Origin: Arthrobacter sp. OAP107
GTDB lineage: Bacteria > Actinomycetota > Actinomycetes > Actinomycetales > Micrococcaceae
Direction: 5' to 3'
Length of the DNA: 64,000 nt
NCBI RefSeq assembly: GCF_040546765.1
Contig: NZ_JBEPOK010000001.1
Span: 3,596,001-3,660,000 of the forward strand
This document shows, one piece after another, positions 42,448 through 50,255 of this stretch (positions are counted from its first letter, which is position 1; each line of letters opens with the position of its first letter). The notes beneath the pieces were generated by a model. That model worked only from the letters and a program-made list of their open reading frames with translations. It had not been told where the DNA came from and made no database searches. Both the position numbers and the translations under genes were made by a program.

Positions 42448-43830
42448 CTACTTCTTGCCGGCCGCGAGCAGGTCGGCAGTGCCTTGGGCATCCGCCGCGT
42501 CCACGTCGTGGAGCGAGACGCCGCGGGTTTCCTTCAGGAAGAACACGGCGACGGCGGTGATGGCGCAGGCGATCAGCAGGTAGATGGCCACCGGCACGGA
42601 CGACTTGTAGGTGCCCAGGAGCGAGGCAGCGATGATCGGCGCGAGCGAACCGGCGACGATGGAGGTCACCTGGTAGCCCAGCGATACGCCGGAGTAGCGC
42701 ATCCGGGTGGGGAACATCTCCGCCATGATCGCGGGCTGGCCGGCGTACATCAGTGCATGGAACAGCAGGCCGATCATGATGGACGCCAGGATGATCATGT
42801 CGTTTTTGGTGTCCATCATCGGGAAGGCAAAGAATCCCCAGGTGGCGCCCAGGATGGCGCCGGCCATGTAGACGGGCCTGCGGCCGAAGCGGTCCGACAG
42901 CTTTCCCACCAGCGGAACGGCGGCGAAGTGCACGGCGTGGGCGAACAGCAGGAGCAGCAGGATCCGCGTCGTGTCGGCCTGGACCACGGTCTTGAGGTAG
43001 GTGATGGAGAACGTCACCACGAGGTAGTAGAGGATGTTCTCGGCAAAGCGCAGGCCCATGGCGGTGAAGACGCCGCGGGGGTAGCGCTTGAACACCTCGG
43101 CAACGCCATAGCCCTTGTGCCCGGCCTCGACCTCTTTGCGGGCTTCGAGGAAGATCGGGGCGTCGTTGACCTTGGTGCGGATGTAGTAGCCGATCACGAC
43201 GATCACCGCGGAGAGCCAGAACGCGACGCGCCAGCCCCAGCCGAGGAAGGCTTCCTGGGTCAGCGTGGAGGACAGGATGAACAGCACGGCCGTGGCAAGC
43301 AGGTTGCCCATGGGAACGGCGGACTGCGGCCAGCTCGCCCAGAAGCCGCGTGACTTGCTGGGGCTGTGCTCGGCCACGAGGAGTACCGCGCCGCCCCATT
43401 CGCCGCCGACCGCGAAGCCCTGGGCAAACCGCAGGAAGACCAGGAGCGCGGGCGCCCAGTAGCCGATCTGCTGGAACGTCGGCAGGCAGCCCATGAGGAA
43501 GGTGGAAACACCCACCAGGATGATGCTCAGCTGCAGCAGCTGCTTGCGCCCGAACTTGTCGCCGAAGTGGCCGAAGACGATGCCGCCGATCGGGCGGGCA
43601 ACGAAGCCGACGGCGTACGTGAGGAAGGCGGCGATGATGCCGTCCAGCTCGGTGCCGGCGTTGGGGAAGAAGGCCTTGCCGAAGACCAGGGTGGCAGCCG
43701 AGGCGTAGAGGAAAAACTCATACCACTCCACCACCGTGCCGGCCATGGACGCCGTCACAACTTTCTTGAGGCCTGAGGCCTTGACGTCGGTTTCTTCTGC
43801 ACGCCTTACGGCGGAGCTTTCCGTACTCAT
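42448..43830 (-). CDS. MHS-family (metabolite:H+) MFS transporter
   Basis: A 460-residue, 12-helix major facilitator of the metabolite:H+ symporter group (ShiA/KgtP/ProP-like). It has ASMAGTVVEWYEFFLYASAATLVF at the N-terminus, motif GHFGDKFGRKQLL and FAVGGEWGGAVLLVAEHSP. The ATG at 43830 has a GGAG site. An upstream palindrome like that of the LysR/mmsB region suggests co-regulation with mmsBA. The substrate could be a branched-chain or aromatic acid (inference). Confidence 0.87.
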   Translation of the reverse strand: MSTESSAVRRAEETDVKASGLKKVVTASMAGTVVEWYEFFLYASAATLVFGKAFFPNAGTELDGIIAAFLTYAVGFVARPIGGIVFGHFGDKFGRKQLLQLSIILVGVSTFLMGCLPTFQQIGYWAPALLVFLRFAQGFAVGGEWGGAVLLVAEHSPSKSRGFWASWPQSAVPMGNLLATAVLFILSSTLTQEAFLGWGWRVAFWLSAVIVVIGYYIRTKVNDAPIFLEARKEVEAGHKGYGVAEVFKRYPRGVFTAMGLRFAENILYYLVVTFSITYLKTVVQADTTRILLLLLFAHAVHFAAVPLVGKLSDRFGRRPVYMAGAILGATWGFFAFPMMDTKNDMIILASIMIGLLFHALMYAGQPAIMAEMFPTRMRYSGVSLGYQVTSIVAGSLAPIIAASLLGTYKSSVPVAIYLLIACAITAVAVFFLKETRGVSLHDVDAADAQGTADLLAAGKK

Positions 43831-43969
43831 AGCGAACTCCTTCGGCGTCTTCCTCGACACCACGGGGACCAGTCGATGGCGAACTGGTGTGATGCGCACC
43901 ACGAACGCCGGATTCAACGAGTATGGTCTGCCAATGACGCAAGCTCAACGCCAAATAGTGCAGGGCGCA

Positions 43970-43985
43970 TCTGCATAAATGCACA
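43970..43985. promoter_or_regulatory. palindrome upstream of the MHS transporter
   Basis: TCTGCATAAATGCACA lies 140 bp before the transporter start and matches the mmsB/LysR site (40156-40171) at 13 of 16 positions. Confidence 0.45.
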
Positions 43986-44044
43986 TCTGCTGCACGGGTA
44001 TTGCCGCGGTACCGCAGGCTACGGGCGTAGTGACCGGGGCCGGA

Positions 44045-45226
44045 TCAGTTGAGGAAGTGCTCCCTGAGCTGGGCGTTCAGCTGGCCGATCTCCGTGAGGA
44101 ACCCGTCGTGGCCGATCGGCGAATCGATCATGTGCACGTCCACATTCCCGGGCAGGGCCTCGGCGAGTTCCAGCGACTGGGCGGGAAAGTACAGCCGGTC
44201 CGTCTCCACGGCGGCCACGAAGACGTCGGCGGTGACCCGGGCAAGGGCTTCCTTGAGTGTCCCCCGTCCGCGGCTGACGTCATGGCTCATGAGTGCTTCC
44301 GTCAGGGCGATGTAGCTGTTGGCGTCGAAGCGCCGCACCAGCTTGTTGCCCTGGTAGTCGAGGTAGCTCTCCACCTGGTAACGGCCGCGGCCCGCCAGGG
44401 CATCTGCCTGCAGGGGCTCTTCAGGGGCCTGGGCGTTCCTGCCGAACCGGAAGTCGAGCTCGTAGGCGGACCGGTAGGTGATGTGGGCAATCCGCCGGGC
44501 GAGCGCCAGGCCCTCCGTGGGTTCAGGTCCGCCGTAGTAGTCACCGCCGTTGAAATGGCGGTCCTGCCGGATGGCCAGGGTCTGCGCCTGCGCGAAGGCG
44601 ATCTGTTCGGCCGTGCTCCTCGCACCGACGGAGATGACGCCGCAGCGGCGGACCCGCTCAGGAAAAGTCACCGCCCATTCGAGGGCCCGAGCCCCGCCCA
44701 TGGATCCGCCCACAACGGCATGCCAGGTTCCGATGCCGAGCCGGTCGGCGAGCCGCGCCTCGGCAACTGTCGAGTCCCGCAGCGTCACCAGCGGAAAGCG
44801 CGAGCCCCAGGGCTTGCCGTCCGGAGCGTTCGACGACGGTCCGGTGGACCCGTAACAGCCGCCCAGGATATTGACGGAAATGACAAAGAACCTGCCGGTG
44901 TCCGCCGGCGCGCCCGGCCCGGCGAGCTGTTCCCACCAGCCCTCCTCCTCACCGGCGCCCCGCGTCACGTGCGTGCTGCCGGTGAGGGCGTGCTGCACGA
45001 GGATGGCATTCGAGCCGTCCTCGTTGAGCGTTCCCCAGGTTTCATAGGCCAGGGTCACGTCCGGCAGGAATCCCCCGGCCTCGAGCTTCAGGCTGCCGAT
45101 GTTGAGGTACTGGACTGTCCCGTCGGGAATCGTGCGGCTGCCGGAAAGAGTGCGGCCGGCGGGAACAACAGTGCCGTCCGAAGCCTCGGCGGCGGGAACG
45201 TCGGTGCTGCTGACAGAAATCGTCAT
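44045..45226 (-). CDS. metX: homoserine O-acetyltransferase
   Basis: A 393-residue alpha/beta-hydrolase-fold enzyme that acetylates homoserine in methionine synthesis. The nucleophile is Ser175 in VVGGSMGGARALEWA. LLGGCYGSTGP-type (ILGGCYGSTGPSS) and the C-terminal HDGFLTE with catalytic His are present. The ATG at 45226 with a GAAGAGG site is chosen; residues further upstream fall in the riboswitch. metX and metY are both minus-strand genes with their own SAM riboswitches. Confidence 0.93.
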   Translation of the reverse strand: MTISVSSTDVPAAEASDGTVVPAGRTLSGSRTIPDGTVQYLNIGSLKLEAGGFLPDVTLAYETWGTLNEDGSNAILVQHALTGSTHVTRGAGEEEGWWEQLAGPGAPADTGRFFVISVNILGGCYGSTGPSSNAPDGKPWGSRFPLVTLRDSTVAEARLADRLGIGTWHAVVGGSMGGARALEWAVTFPERVRRCGVISVGARSTAEQIAFAQAQTLAIRQDRHFNGGDYYGGPEPTEGLALARRIAHITYRSAYELDFRFGRNAQAPEEPLQADALAGRGRYQVESYLDYQGNKLVRRFDANSYIALTEALMSHDVSRGRGTLKEALARVTADVFVAAVETDRLYFPAQSLELAEALPGNVDVHMIDSPIGHDGFLTEIGQLNAQLREHFLN

Positions 45227-45242
45227 AGGTAAACCTCTTCTA

Positions 45243-45352
45243 CGCGCTTGCCCGCCGGCAGCTGTCCGGCAGGCCAGGTCTTCACCCGGGGCACCCCACC
45301 GCGGAAGGAGGGTTGCCGGCCAGCAAGCCGGGGCTGTCGCTGGCACTCATGA
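45243..45352 (-). promoter_or_regulatory. SAM-IV-type riboswitch before metX
   Basis: The minus strand carries the conserved SAM-I/IV core: ATGAGTGCCAGCG, CTGGCCGGCAACCCTCC, GGGGTGCCCCGGGTGAAGA and, after a hairpin, GGGCAAGCGCG. The same blocks recur before metY. The last block lies about 16 bp from the metX start, suggesting control of translation or of a terminator in the short remaining leader. SAM-IV is the actinobacterial class. Confidence 0.88.
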
Positions 45353-45459
45353 CCTGTTGCCAAGTTTACGAAACAGGCGGACATCTGCGCTAAGAATGTG
45401 ACGGCTGTGTGACTCCCGGCCCGTTCCCGGGCCGGGAGTTCCACCCGCCTCAGCTGGAG

Positions 45460-46776
45460 TCAGGCGCCTTTCGCCGCCCGGAAGCCGGCGTCGAGGTCGG
45501 CCAGAATGTCATCGATGTGTTCCAGGCCGACGGACAGCCGGACCAGGCCGGGGGCCACCCCGGCCACGCTCTGCTGTTCCGGGGTCAGCTGGCTGTGCGT
45601 GGTCGACGCCGGGTGGATGACGAGGGAGCGGACGTCGCCGATGTTTGCCACGTGGGAGTGAAGTTCCAAGGCATCCACGAAGCGCTTGCCCGCATCGGCG
45701 CCGCCGGCCACCGTGAACGACACCACTGCGCCGGTGCCCTTCGGCCCGTACTTCAGACCCCGCTCATACCAGGGGCTGGACGGCAGCCCGGCGTAGGCTA
45801 CGGACTCCACATCGTCCCTGGCTTCCAGCCAGCTGGCGACGGCCACCGCATTGGCCACATGGCGTTCCACCCGAAGGCTCAGCGTTTCCAGGCCCTGCGC
45901 GATGAGGAAGGCATTGAACGGGGATACCGCGGAGCCCAGGTCGCGCAGCAGCTGGACCCGCGCTTTGAGAATGTAGGACAGGTTGGCCCCCAGCGCACCG
46001 CCTGCGCCGAGGTCGCGGGCGTAGACCAGCCCGTTGTAGGTGGGGTCCGGCGTATTGAAGCCAGGGAACCGTTCCGGGTCCTTGCCGAAGTCGAAGTTGC
46101 CTGAGTCCACGATGACTCCGGCAATGGCGGCCCCGTGTCCGCCCAGGTATTTGGTGGCCGAGTGCACTACGATGTCCGCGCCCCACTCGAGCGGCCTGAT
46201 GAGGTAGGGCGTGGACAGGGTGTTATCCACGATGAGTGGCACGCCGGCCTCGTGCGCGGTCCGGGACACCCCTTCAATGTCCAGGACGTCCTGCCGCGGG
46301 TTGGAGACCACTTCGGCAAAGAAGAGCTTGGTGTTCGGCTGCACGGCGTCGCGCCACTGCTCCAGGTTGTCCGGGTCGGCCACGAAGGTGACGGACACGC
46401 CGAACTTCTTGAGGGTGTGTGCCAGCAGGTTGTAGGTGCCGCCGTAGAGGCTGGGGCTGGCCACCACGTGGTCGCCGGCCTCGGCAATGTTGAGGATGGC
46501 GTACGTTTCTGCAGCCTGGCCGGAGCTCAGGAGCAGCGCGGCGAGCCCGCCCTCCAGGCTGGCGATCCGCTGCTCAACGGCGTCCTGGGTCGGGTTGCCG
46601 ATCCGGGTGTAGATGGGCGCGATTTCGGCGAGCGCGAAGCGTTCCGCCGCGCTTTCGGCGCTGGGGAAGACGAACGACGTCGTCTGGTAGATCGGCAGCG
46701 ACCGGGCACCGGTGGCGTTGTCCGGCACCTGGCCGGCGTGGATCTGGCGGGTTTCGAATGACCATGCGTTGGACAT
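45460..46776 (-). CDS. metY: O-acetylhomoserine sulfhydrylase (aminocarboxypropyltransferase)
   Basis: A 438-residue PLP enzyme of the Cys/Met metabolism family. The PLP lysine is Lys209 in VVHSATKYLGGHG. N-terminal YTRIGNPTQDAVEQRIA and SSGQAAE are typical. It uses O-acetylhomoserine from MetX plus sulfide to give homocysteine. The ATG at 46776 is chosen; an in-frame extension would translate the riboswitch. It lies just upstream of metX in the direction of transcription. Confidence 0.93.
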   Translation of the reverse strand: MSNAWSFETRQIHAGQVPDNATGARSLPIYQTTSFVFPSAESAAERFALAEIAPIYTRIGNPTQDAVEQRIASLEGGLAALLLSSGQAAETYAILNIAEAGDHVVASPSLYGGTYNLLAHTLKKFGVSVTFVADPDNLEQWRDAVQPNTKLFFAEVVSNPRQDVLDIEGVSRTAHEAGVPLIVDNTLSTPYLIRPLEWGADIVVHSATKYLGGHGAAIAGVIVDSGNFDFGKDPERFPGFNTPDPTYNGLVYARDLGAGGALGANLSYILKARVQLLRDLGSAVSPFNAFLIAQGLETLSLRVERHVANAVAVASWLEARDDVESVAYAGLPSSPWYERGLKYGPKGTGAVVSFTVAGGADAGKRFVDALELHSHVANIGDVRSLVIHPASTTHSQLTPEQQSVAGVAPGLVRLSVGLEHIDDILADLDAGFRAAKGA

Positions 46777-46820
46777 GCAGGCTCCTCTGCTCAAGGGGCA
46801 TGTGCTGGTCCCGGCACAGG

Positions 46821-46934
46821 CCCGCGCTTGCCGCACAGCGGGCGCCGCGCAGCCAGGTCTTCGCCCGGGGCACCCCGCCGCGGCGGAGGGTTGCCGGCCA
46901 GCGGCCGGGGCATTCTTCGCTGGCACTCATACCT
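46821..46934 (-). promoter_or_regulatory. SAM-IV-type riboswitch before metY
   Basis: The minus strand again shows ATGAGTGCCAGCG, CTGGCCGGCAACCCTCC, GGGGTGCCCCGGGCGAAGA and GGCAAGCGCG in the same order and spacing as the metX leader. It ends 44 bp before metY. Confidence 0.88.
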
Positions 46935-47006
46935 GCGATCAGTGTAGGAATGGCAGTATTACGCGCACAGCTTTGTGACGAAGTTCGTCAAAGTATGGAC
47001 TTTTCG

Positions 47007-47025
47007 CTAGGTTAGGCCACCCTAA
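47007..47025. promoter_or_regulatory. DtxR/IdeR-type iron box
   Basis: CTAGGTTAGGCCACCCTAA matches the 19-bp iron-box consensus TTAGGTTAGSCTAACCTAA at 16 positions. It is 36 bp before the VOC gene and also upstream of the metY riboswitch on the other strand. Confidence 0.65.
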
Positions 47026-47061
47026 GCTGAGAGCCCCGTCACAAAGTGCCAAGATGAGGGC

Positions 47062-47700
47062 ATGCGCATGGATCACGTCTCTTACGCCTGTGAACACGAT
47101 GGCCTCGCGGCCACCACCGAACGTATCTCCTCTGCCCTCGGCGTCGAAGCCGTTAAGGGCGGAGTGCACCCCCGGTTTGGAACCCGGAACATGATTATTC
47201 CGCTGGCCGGCCACAAGTACCTTGAGGTTGTTGAGGTCCTGGACCACCCGGCGTCGGACAAGGCACCGTTCGGCCAGGCCGTCCGGGCCCGGTCCGCGGC
47301 CGGCGGCGGCTGGATGGGCTGGTGCGTCGAAGTTGACGACCTGGCCCCCTTCGAGGAGCGCCTCGGCCGCTCCGCCGTCAACGGCAACCGCAAGTTCCCC
47401 GACGGCCGGGAGCTGGTCTGGAAGCAGATCGGCATCCTGGGCCTGATCGCGGACCCGCAGGTTCCGTACATGCTCAAGTGGGAGGGCGATCCGGGCCTGC
47501 ACCCGTCCAACGCCTATGACAGCAATGTGAAGATGTCCAGCCTCACGATCGCGGGTTCCGCCGAGCGCGTGACCGAGTGGCTCGGCGAGCCGGTCGAACG
47601 GCCGCTGGAGGATGTCGCCGTGAACTGGGTGGCCCCGCACGGCACGCCGGGCATCCTTTCCGTCACGTTCGAAACCGCAGCGGGCGCCGTCACCATCTGA
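47062..47700 (+). CDS. VOC / glyoxalase-3-like domain protein
   Basis: A 212-residue protein of the glyoxalase-like (PF13468-type) group. It starts MRMDHVSYACEHDGLAATTERISSALG, then GVHPRFGTRNMIIPLAGHKYLEVVEV, which places candidate metal ligands His and Glu. The second half is less conserved. No substrate is known. The iron box before it suggests iron control (inference). Confidence 0.75.
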   Translation: MRMDHVSYACEHDGLAATTERISSALGVEAVKGGVHPRFGTRNMIIPLAGHKYLEVVEVLDHPASDKAPFGQAVRARSAAGGGWMGWCVEVDDLAPFEERLGRSAVNGNRKFPDGRELVWKQIGILGLIADPQVPYMLKWEGDPGLHPSNAYDSNVKMSSLTIAGSAERVTEWLGEPVERPLEDVAVNWVAPHGTPGILSVTFETAAGAVTI

Positions 47701-47719
47701 CGCACTTTCTGCCCTGCAC

Positions 47720-47778
47720 TTCGGCCGCCATCAGCGGGTGCCAATGACGCCACCCGCCGATGGCGGCCGAATCCTTTT
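47720..47778. terminator. bidirectional terminator, 21-bp stem
   Basis: The arms at 47720-47740 and 47751-47771 pair over 21 bp with one mismatch and a 10-nt loop, and a TCCTTTTT run follows on the plus strand. It ends the VOC gene and the convergent CPBP gene. Confidence 0.88.
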
Positions 47779-47792
47779 TAAGGGGCGGAGCG

Positions 47793-48572
47793 CTAGCCCA
47801 GGCCGATGGCCTTGCCGAACAGGCTGAACCCGACGAACGCGACGATGTCCAGCAGGGCGTGCGCGATCACGAGCGGCATCACCCGGCGGGTCCTGGTGTA
47901 GACCCAGGCGAAAACCACGCCCATGATGGCGTTTCCAATGAACGGCCCGAACCCCTGATACAGGTGGTAGCTGCCGCGAAGCATCGAGGACACAAAGATC
48001 GCCAGGGGCATGGACCAGCCGAACTTGCCGAACCGGTCCAGCAGGTAGCCCACCACAATGACTTCCTCCACGATCGCGTGGCGCACCGCGGACAGGATCA
48101 GGACGGGCACCGTCCACCAGTACGCATCCAGGCCGCTGGGGATGATCGCCGTCGTGATGCCCAGCGCACGCCCGGCAGCGTAAAGGCCCAGCGAGGGGAT
48201 GCCGATCAGGGCGGCCAGCCCGAGCCCCTGCAGCAGGTCCTTGCCCGGCCGGGCGAAGTTGAACCCCAGCTTCCGGAAGGCGGAGCCGGAGTCGTGCCCG
48301 GTCCCGGGCTTCGCCTGGCGCTGGTCTGTCAGGAAATAGATCACCAGCAGGACCGGCACCAGGGCGAAGATGATGTCCAGCAGCTGGTAGGTCAGGTCGA
48401 AATACTCGCGGGTGCTTTGCGACCTGTTCAGCGTGGACGTCCCCTGCGCCAGGGGTGCCTGGGTCATCTTGTCCAGCAGCTGCACCACGGAGTAGACGGC
48501 GGACTGCCCCAGTGACAGGCCAAGGACAATCCATACTTCGAACCGCAGCCGACGGCGGGAGGGAACCAACAT
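47793..48572 (-). CDS. CPBP-family intramembrane metalloprotease (Abi domain)
   Basis: A 259-residue protein with about seven helices. The CPBP motifs are seen as the EE pair in AIVEEVIVVGYL (about 164-175), an HLYQG segment with the second His, and HALLD near the C-terminus. The Arg that often follows the EE pair (EE-x3-R) is absent, as in several actinobacterial members. A role in processing membrane proteins or peptides is family-level inference. Confidence 0.82.
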   Translation of the reverse strand: MLVPSRRRLRFEVWIVLGLSLGQSAVYSVVQLLDKMTQAPLAQGTSTLNRSQSTREYFDLTYQLLDIIFALVPVLLVIYFLTDQRQAKPGTGHDSGSAFRKLGFNFARPGKDLLQGLGLAALIGIPSLGLYAAGRALGITTAIIPSGLDAYWWTVPVLILSAVRHAIVEEVIVVGYLLDRFGKFGWSMPLAIFVSSMLRGSYHLYQGFGPFIGNAIMGVVFAWVYTRTRRVMPLVIAHALLDIVAFVGFSLFGKAIGLG

Positions 48573-48659
48573 GTTCCTATCTTGCCTGCAGCTGCTGGTG
48601 CTTTGCTGTCAGCCCGCCGGTTCCTGTCCGGCCACGGGGTGACCCTATGCTGGGGAACT

Positions 48660-49340
48660 ATGAGCGCTCCCGGGAAAATCATCATGATCCGGCACGGCCA
48701 GTCCGCGGCCAACGCGGACACCTCCATCTACAACAGGGTGCCCGATTACCGGATTCCGCTGACGGAGCTGGGGCTGGAGCAGGCGAAGGCCGCCGGGGAG
48801 CGGATCCGGCGCGAGCTGGACGGCCGGCAGGTGAGCGTCTACGTGTCGCCGTACCTGCGCGCATACCAGACGCTCGAGGCGCTGAACCTCGGCTCCCTGA
48901 CGGAGCGGGTGATCGAGGAGCCGCGGCTGCGGGAGCAGGACTGGGCCAACTTCCAGATCTCCGGCGACATCGAGGACCAGAAGGAACTCCGCAACGCCTA
49001 CGGCCACTTCTTCTACCGTTTCCGGGAGGGCGAGTCGGGCTCCGACGTGTACGACCGGATCTCCTCGTTCATGGAAACCCTGTACCGGCACTGGTCCAAG
49101 CCGGACTACTCCCCCAACGCGCTGCTGGTGACGCACGGCCTGACGATGCGGCTGTTCTGCATGCGCTGGTTCCACTGGTCGGTGGAGTACTTCGAGTCGC
49201 TGAACAACCCCGAGAACGCCGAAGTGCGTATGCTCGTTCAAAACAGCCTGGGCAAGTACGATCTCGACACGCCCTTCACCCAGTGGGTGGACCGAAGGGT
49301 GGACGAAACCGTGCTGGACGCCCCGCCGGTGATCTTCTAG
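48660..49340 (+). CDS. histidine phosphatase (phosphoglycerate mutase-like)
   Basis: A 226-residue branch-1 histidine phosphatase. The catalytic His is in IIMIRHGQSAAN (about 7-18), with a second His in LLVTHGLTMRL and the Arg/Glu set SPYLRAYQT and REQDWANFQ. The ATG at 48660 is chosen because it places RHG at the N-terminus. It resembles phosphatases on metabolites rather than true glycolytic mutase. It is convergent with the DeoR gene. Confidence 0.82.
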   Translation: MSAPGKIIMIRHGQSAANADTSIYNRVPDYRIPLTELGLEQAKAAGERIRRELDGRQVSVYVSPYLRAYQTLEALNLGSLTERVIEEPRLREQDWANFQISGDIEDQKELRNAYGHFFYRFREGESGSDVYDRISSFMETLYRHWSKPDYSPNALLVTHGLTMRLFCMRWFHWSVEYFESLNNPENAEVRMLVQNSLGKYDLDTPFTQWVDRRVDETVLDAPPVIF

Positions 49341-49355
49341 GCGGCGTATTCCCCG

Positions 49356-50144
49356 TTAGGCGCCGGCCACGATCACCTCTGTGCCGCGAGCTTCAAATGC
49401 CGCCTTGTCCGCCGCCGAAATGCCCGAATCGGTGATGAGGCGGGTGAAGTTGTAGCCGTCCATGGTGGCGAACGCACGGCGGCCCACCTTGGAGGAATCC
49501 GCGATCACGTAGGAGATGCTGGCGCGGCTGGCCAGCAGGGCGTTAACCGTCGCCTCGGCCTCGCCGGTGTTGGTGGGTCCCACTTCGGCGTCGACGCCGT
49601 TGACCCCGATGAAGGCGATGTCCAGCACCACCTTCTGCATGATGATGTCCGTGTAGGGACCCACCAGCTCATAGGACCGGGTGTTGAGGATGCCGCCGGT
49701 CACCATCACCTTGATGTTGGGGCGGACGGCAAGCTGCGAGGCGATGTTGATGGCGTTGGTGACCACCGTGAGGGTGGGCTGGTTCGACGGCGAGTTGAGG
49801 TCCTCGCGGGTGGCCAGGATCTGCGCCAGGGCGGTGCTGGTGGTGCCGCCGCACAGCCCGATCACCATGCCCGGGGCGATCAGCGCCGAGGCGGCCAGAG
49901 CGATCTCCTGCTTGGCCACGGCATGGTCGTCGCGGTTGTACCTGCCGGGAAGGTCGTAGGCCAGGGCACCTGTGGTGGCACCGCCGCGGGTCCGCGTCAG
50001 CAGCCGCCGCTTGGCCAGGCTGTCCAGGTCACGCCGGGCGGTTGCCGGCGATACGCCGAGCCGCGTGACGATCTCCTCGACTTCCACCTGGCCGGCCTCG
50101 GCAAGGAGATCCAGGATGGCCGTCAGTCGATCGGTGCGGGTCAT
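49356..50144 (-). CDS. DeoR-family transcriptional regulator
   Basis: A 262-residue repressor. The N-terminal HTH is RLTAILDLLAEAGQVEVEEIVTRLGVSPATARRDLDSL (GVSPATARRDL is the DeoR helix), followed by the sugar-phosphate isomerase-like domain with GLCGGTTSTALAQ and DIAFIGVNGVD. It resembles AgaR/GlpR-type regulators of sugar or sugar-phosphate use. No sugar operon is adjacent, so targets lie elsewhere or the gene is autoregulated through the AT-rich operator upstream. Confidence 0.88.
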   Translation of the reverse strand: MTRTDRLTAILDLLAEAGQVEVEEIVTRLGVSPATARRDLDSLAKRRLLTRTRGGATTGALAYDLPGRYNRDDHAVAKQEIALAASALIAPGMVIGLCGGTTSTALAQILATREDLNSPSNQPTLTVVTNAINIASQLAVRPNIKVMVTGGILNTRSYELVGPYTDIIMQKVVLDIAFIGVNGVDAEVGPTNTGEAEATVNALLASRASISYVIADSSKVGRRAFATMDGYNFTRLITDSGISAADKAAFEARGTEVIVAGA

Positions 50145-50180
50145 GCAGGGCCTTTCACGATCCTAAAACGCCACAAAAAA

Positions 50181-50226
50181 TGACGCTTTATGATTGTATC
50201 AGACCTATTATGATCATTTTGCGTCA
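50181..50226. promoter_or_regulatory. AT-rich operator/promoter region of the DeoR gene
   Basis: In a high-GC context this 46-bp stretch is AT-rich, with outer arms TGACGC and GCGTCA and inner TGATTGTATCA and TATGATCA elements. It lies 36 bp before the regulator start. Such paired palindromes are typical DeoR-family binding sites. Confidence 0.5.
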
Positions 50227-50255
50227 CTGCCCCCGGCTGATGGCCCCGCCTGACA

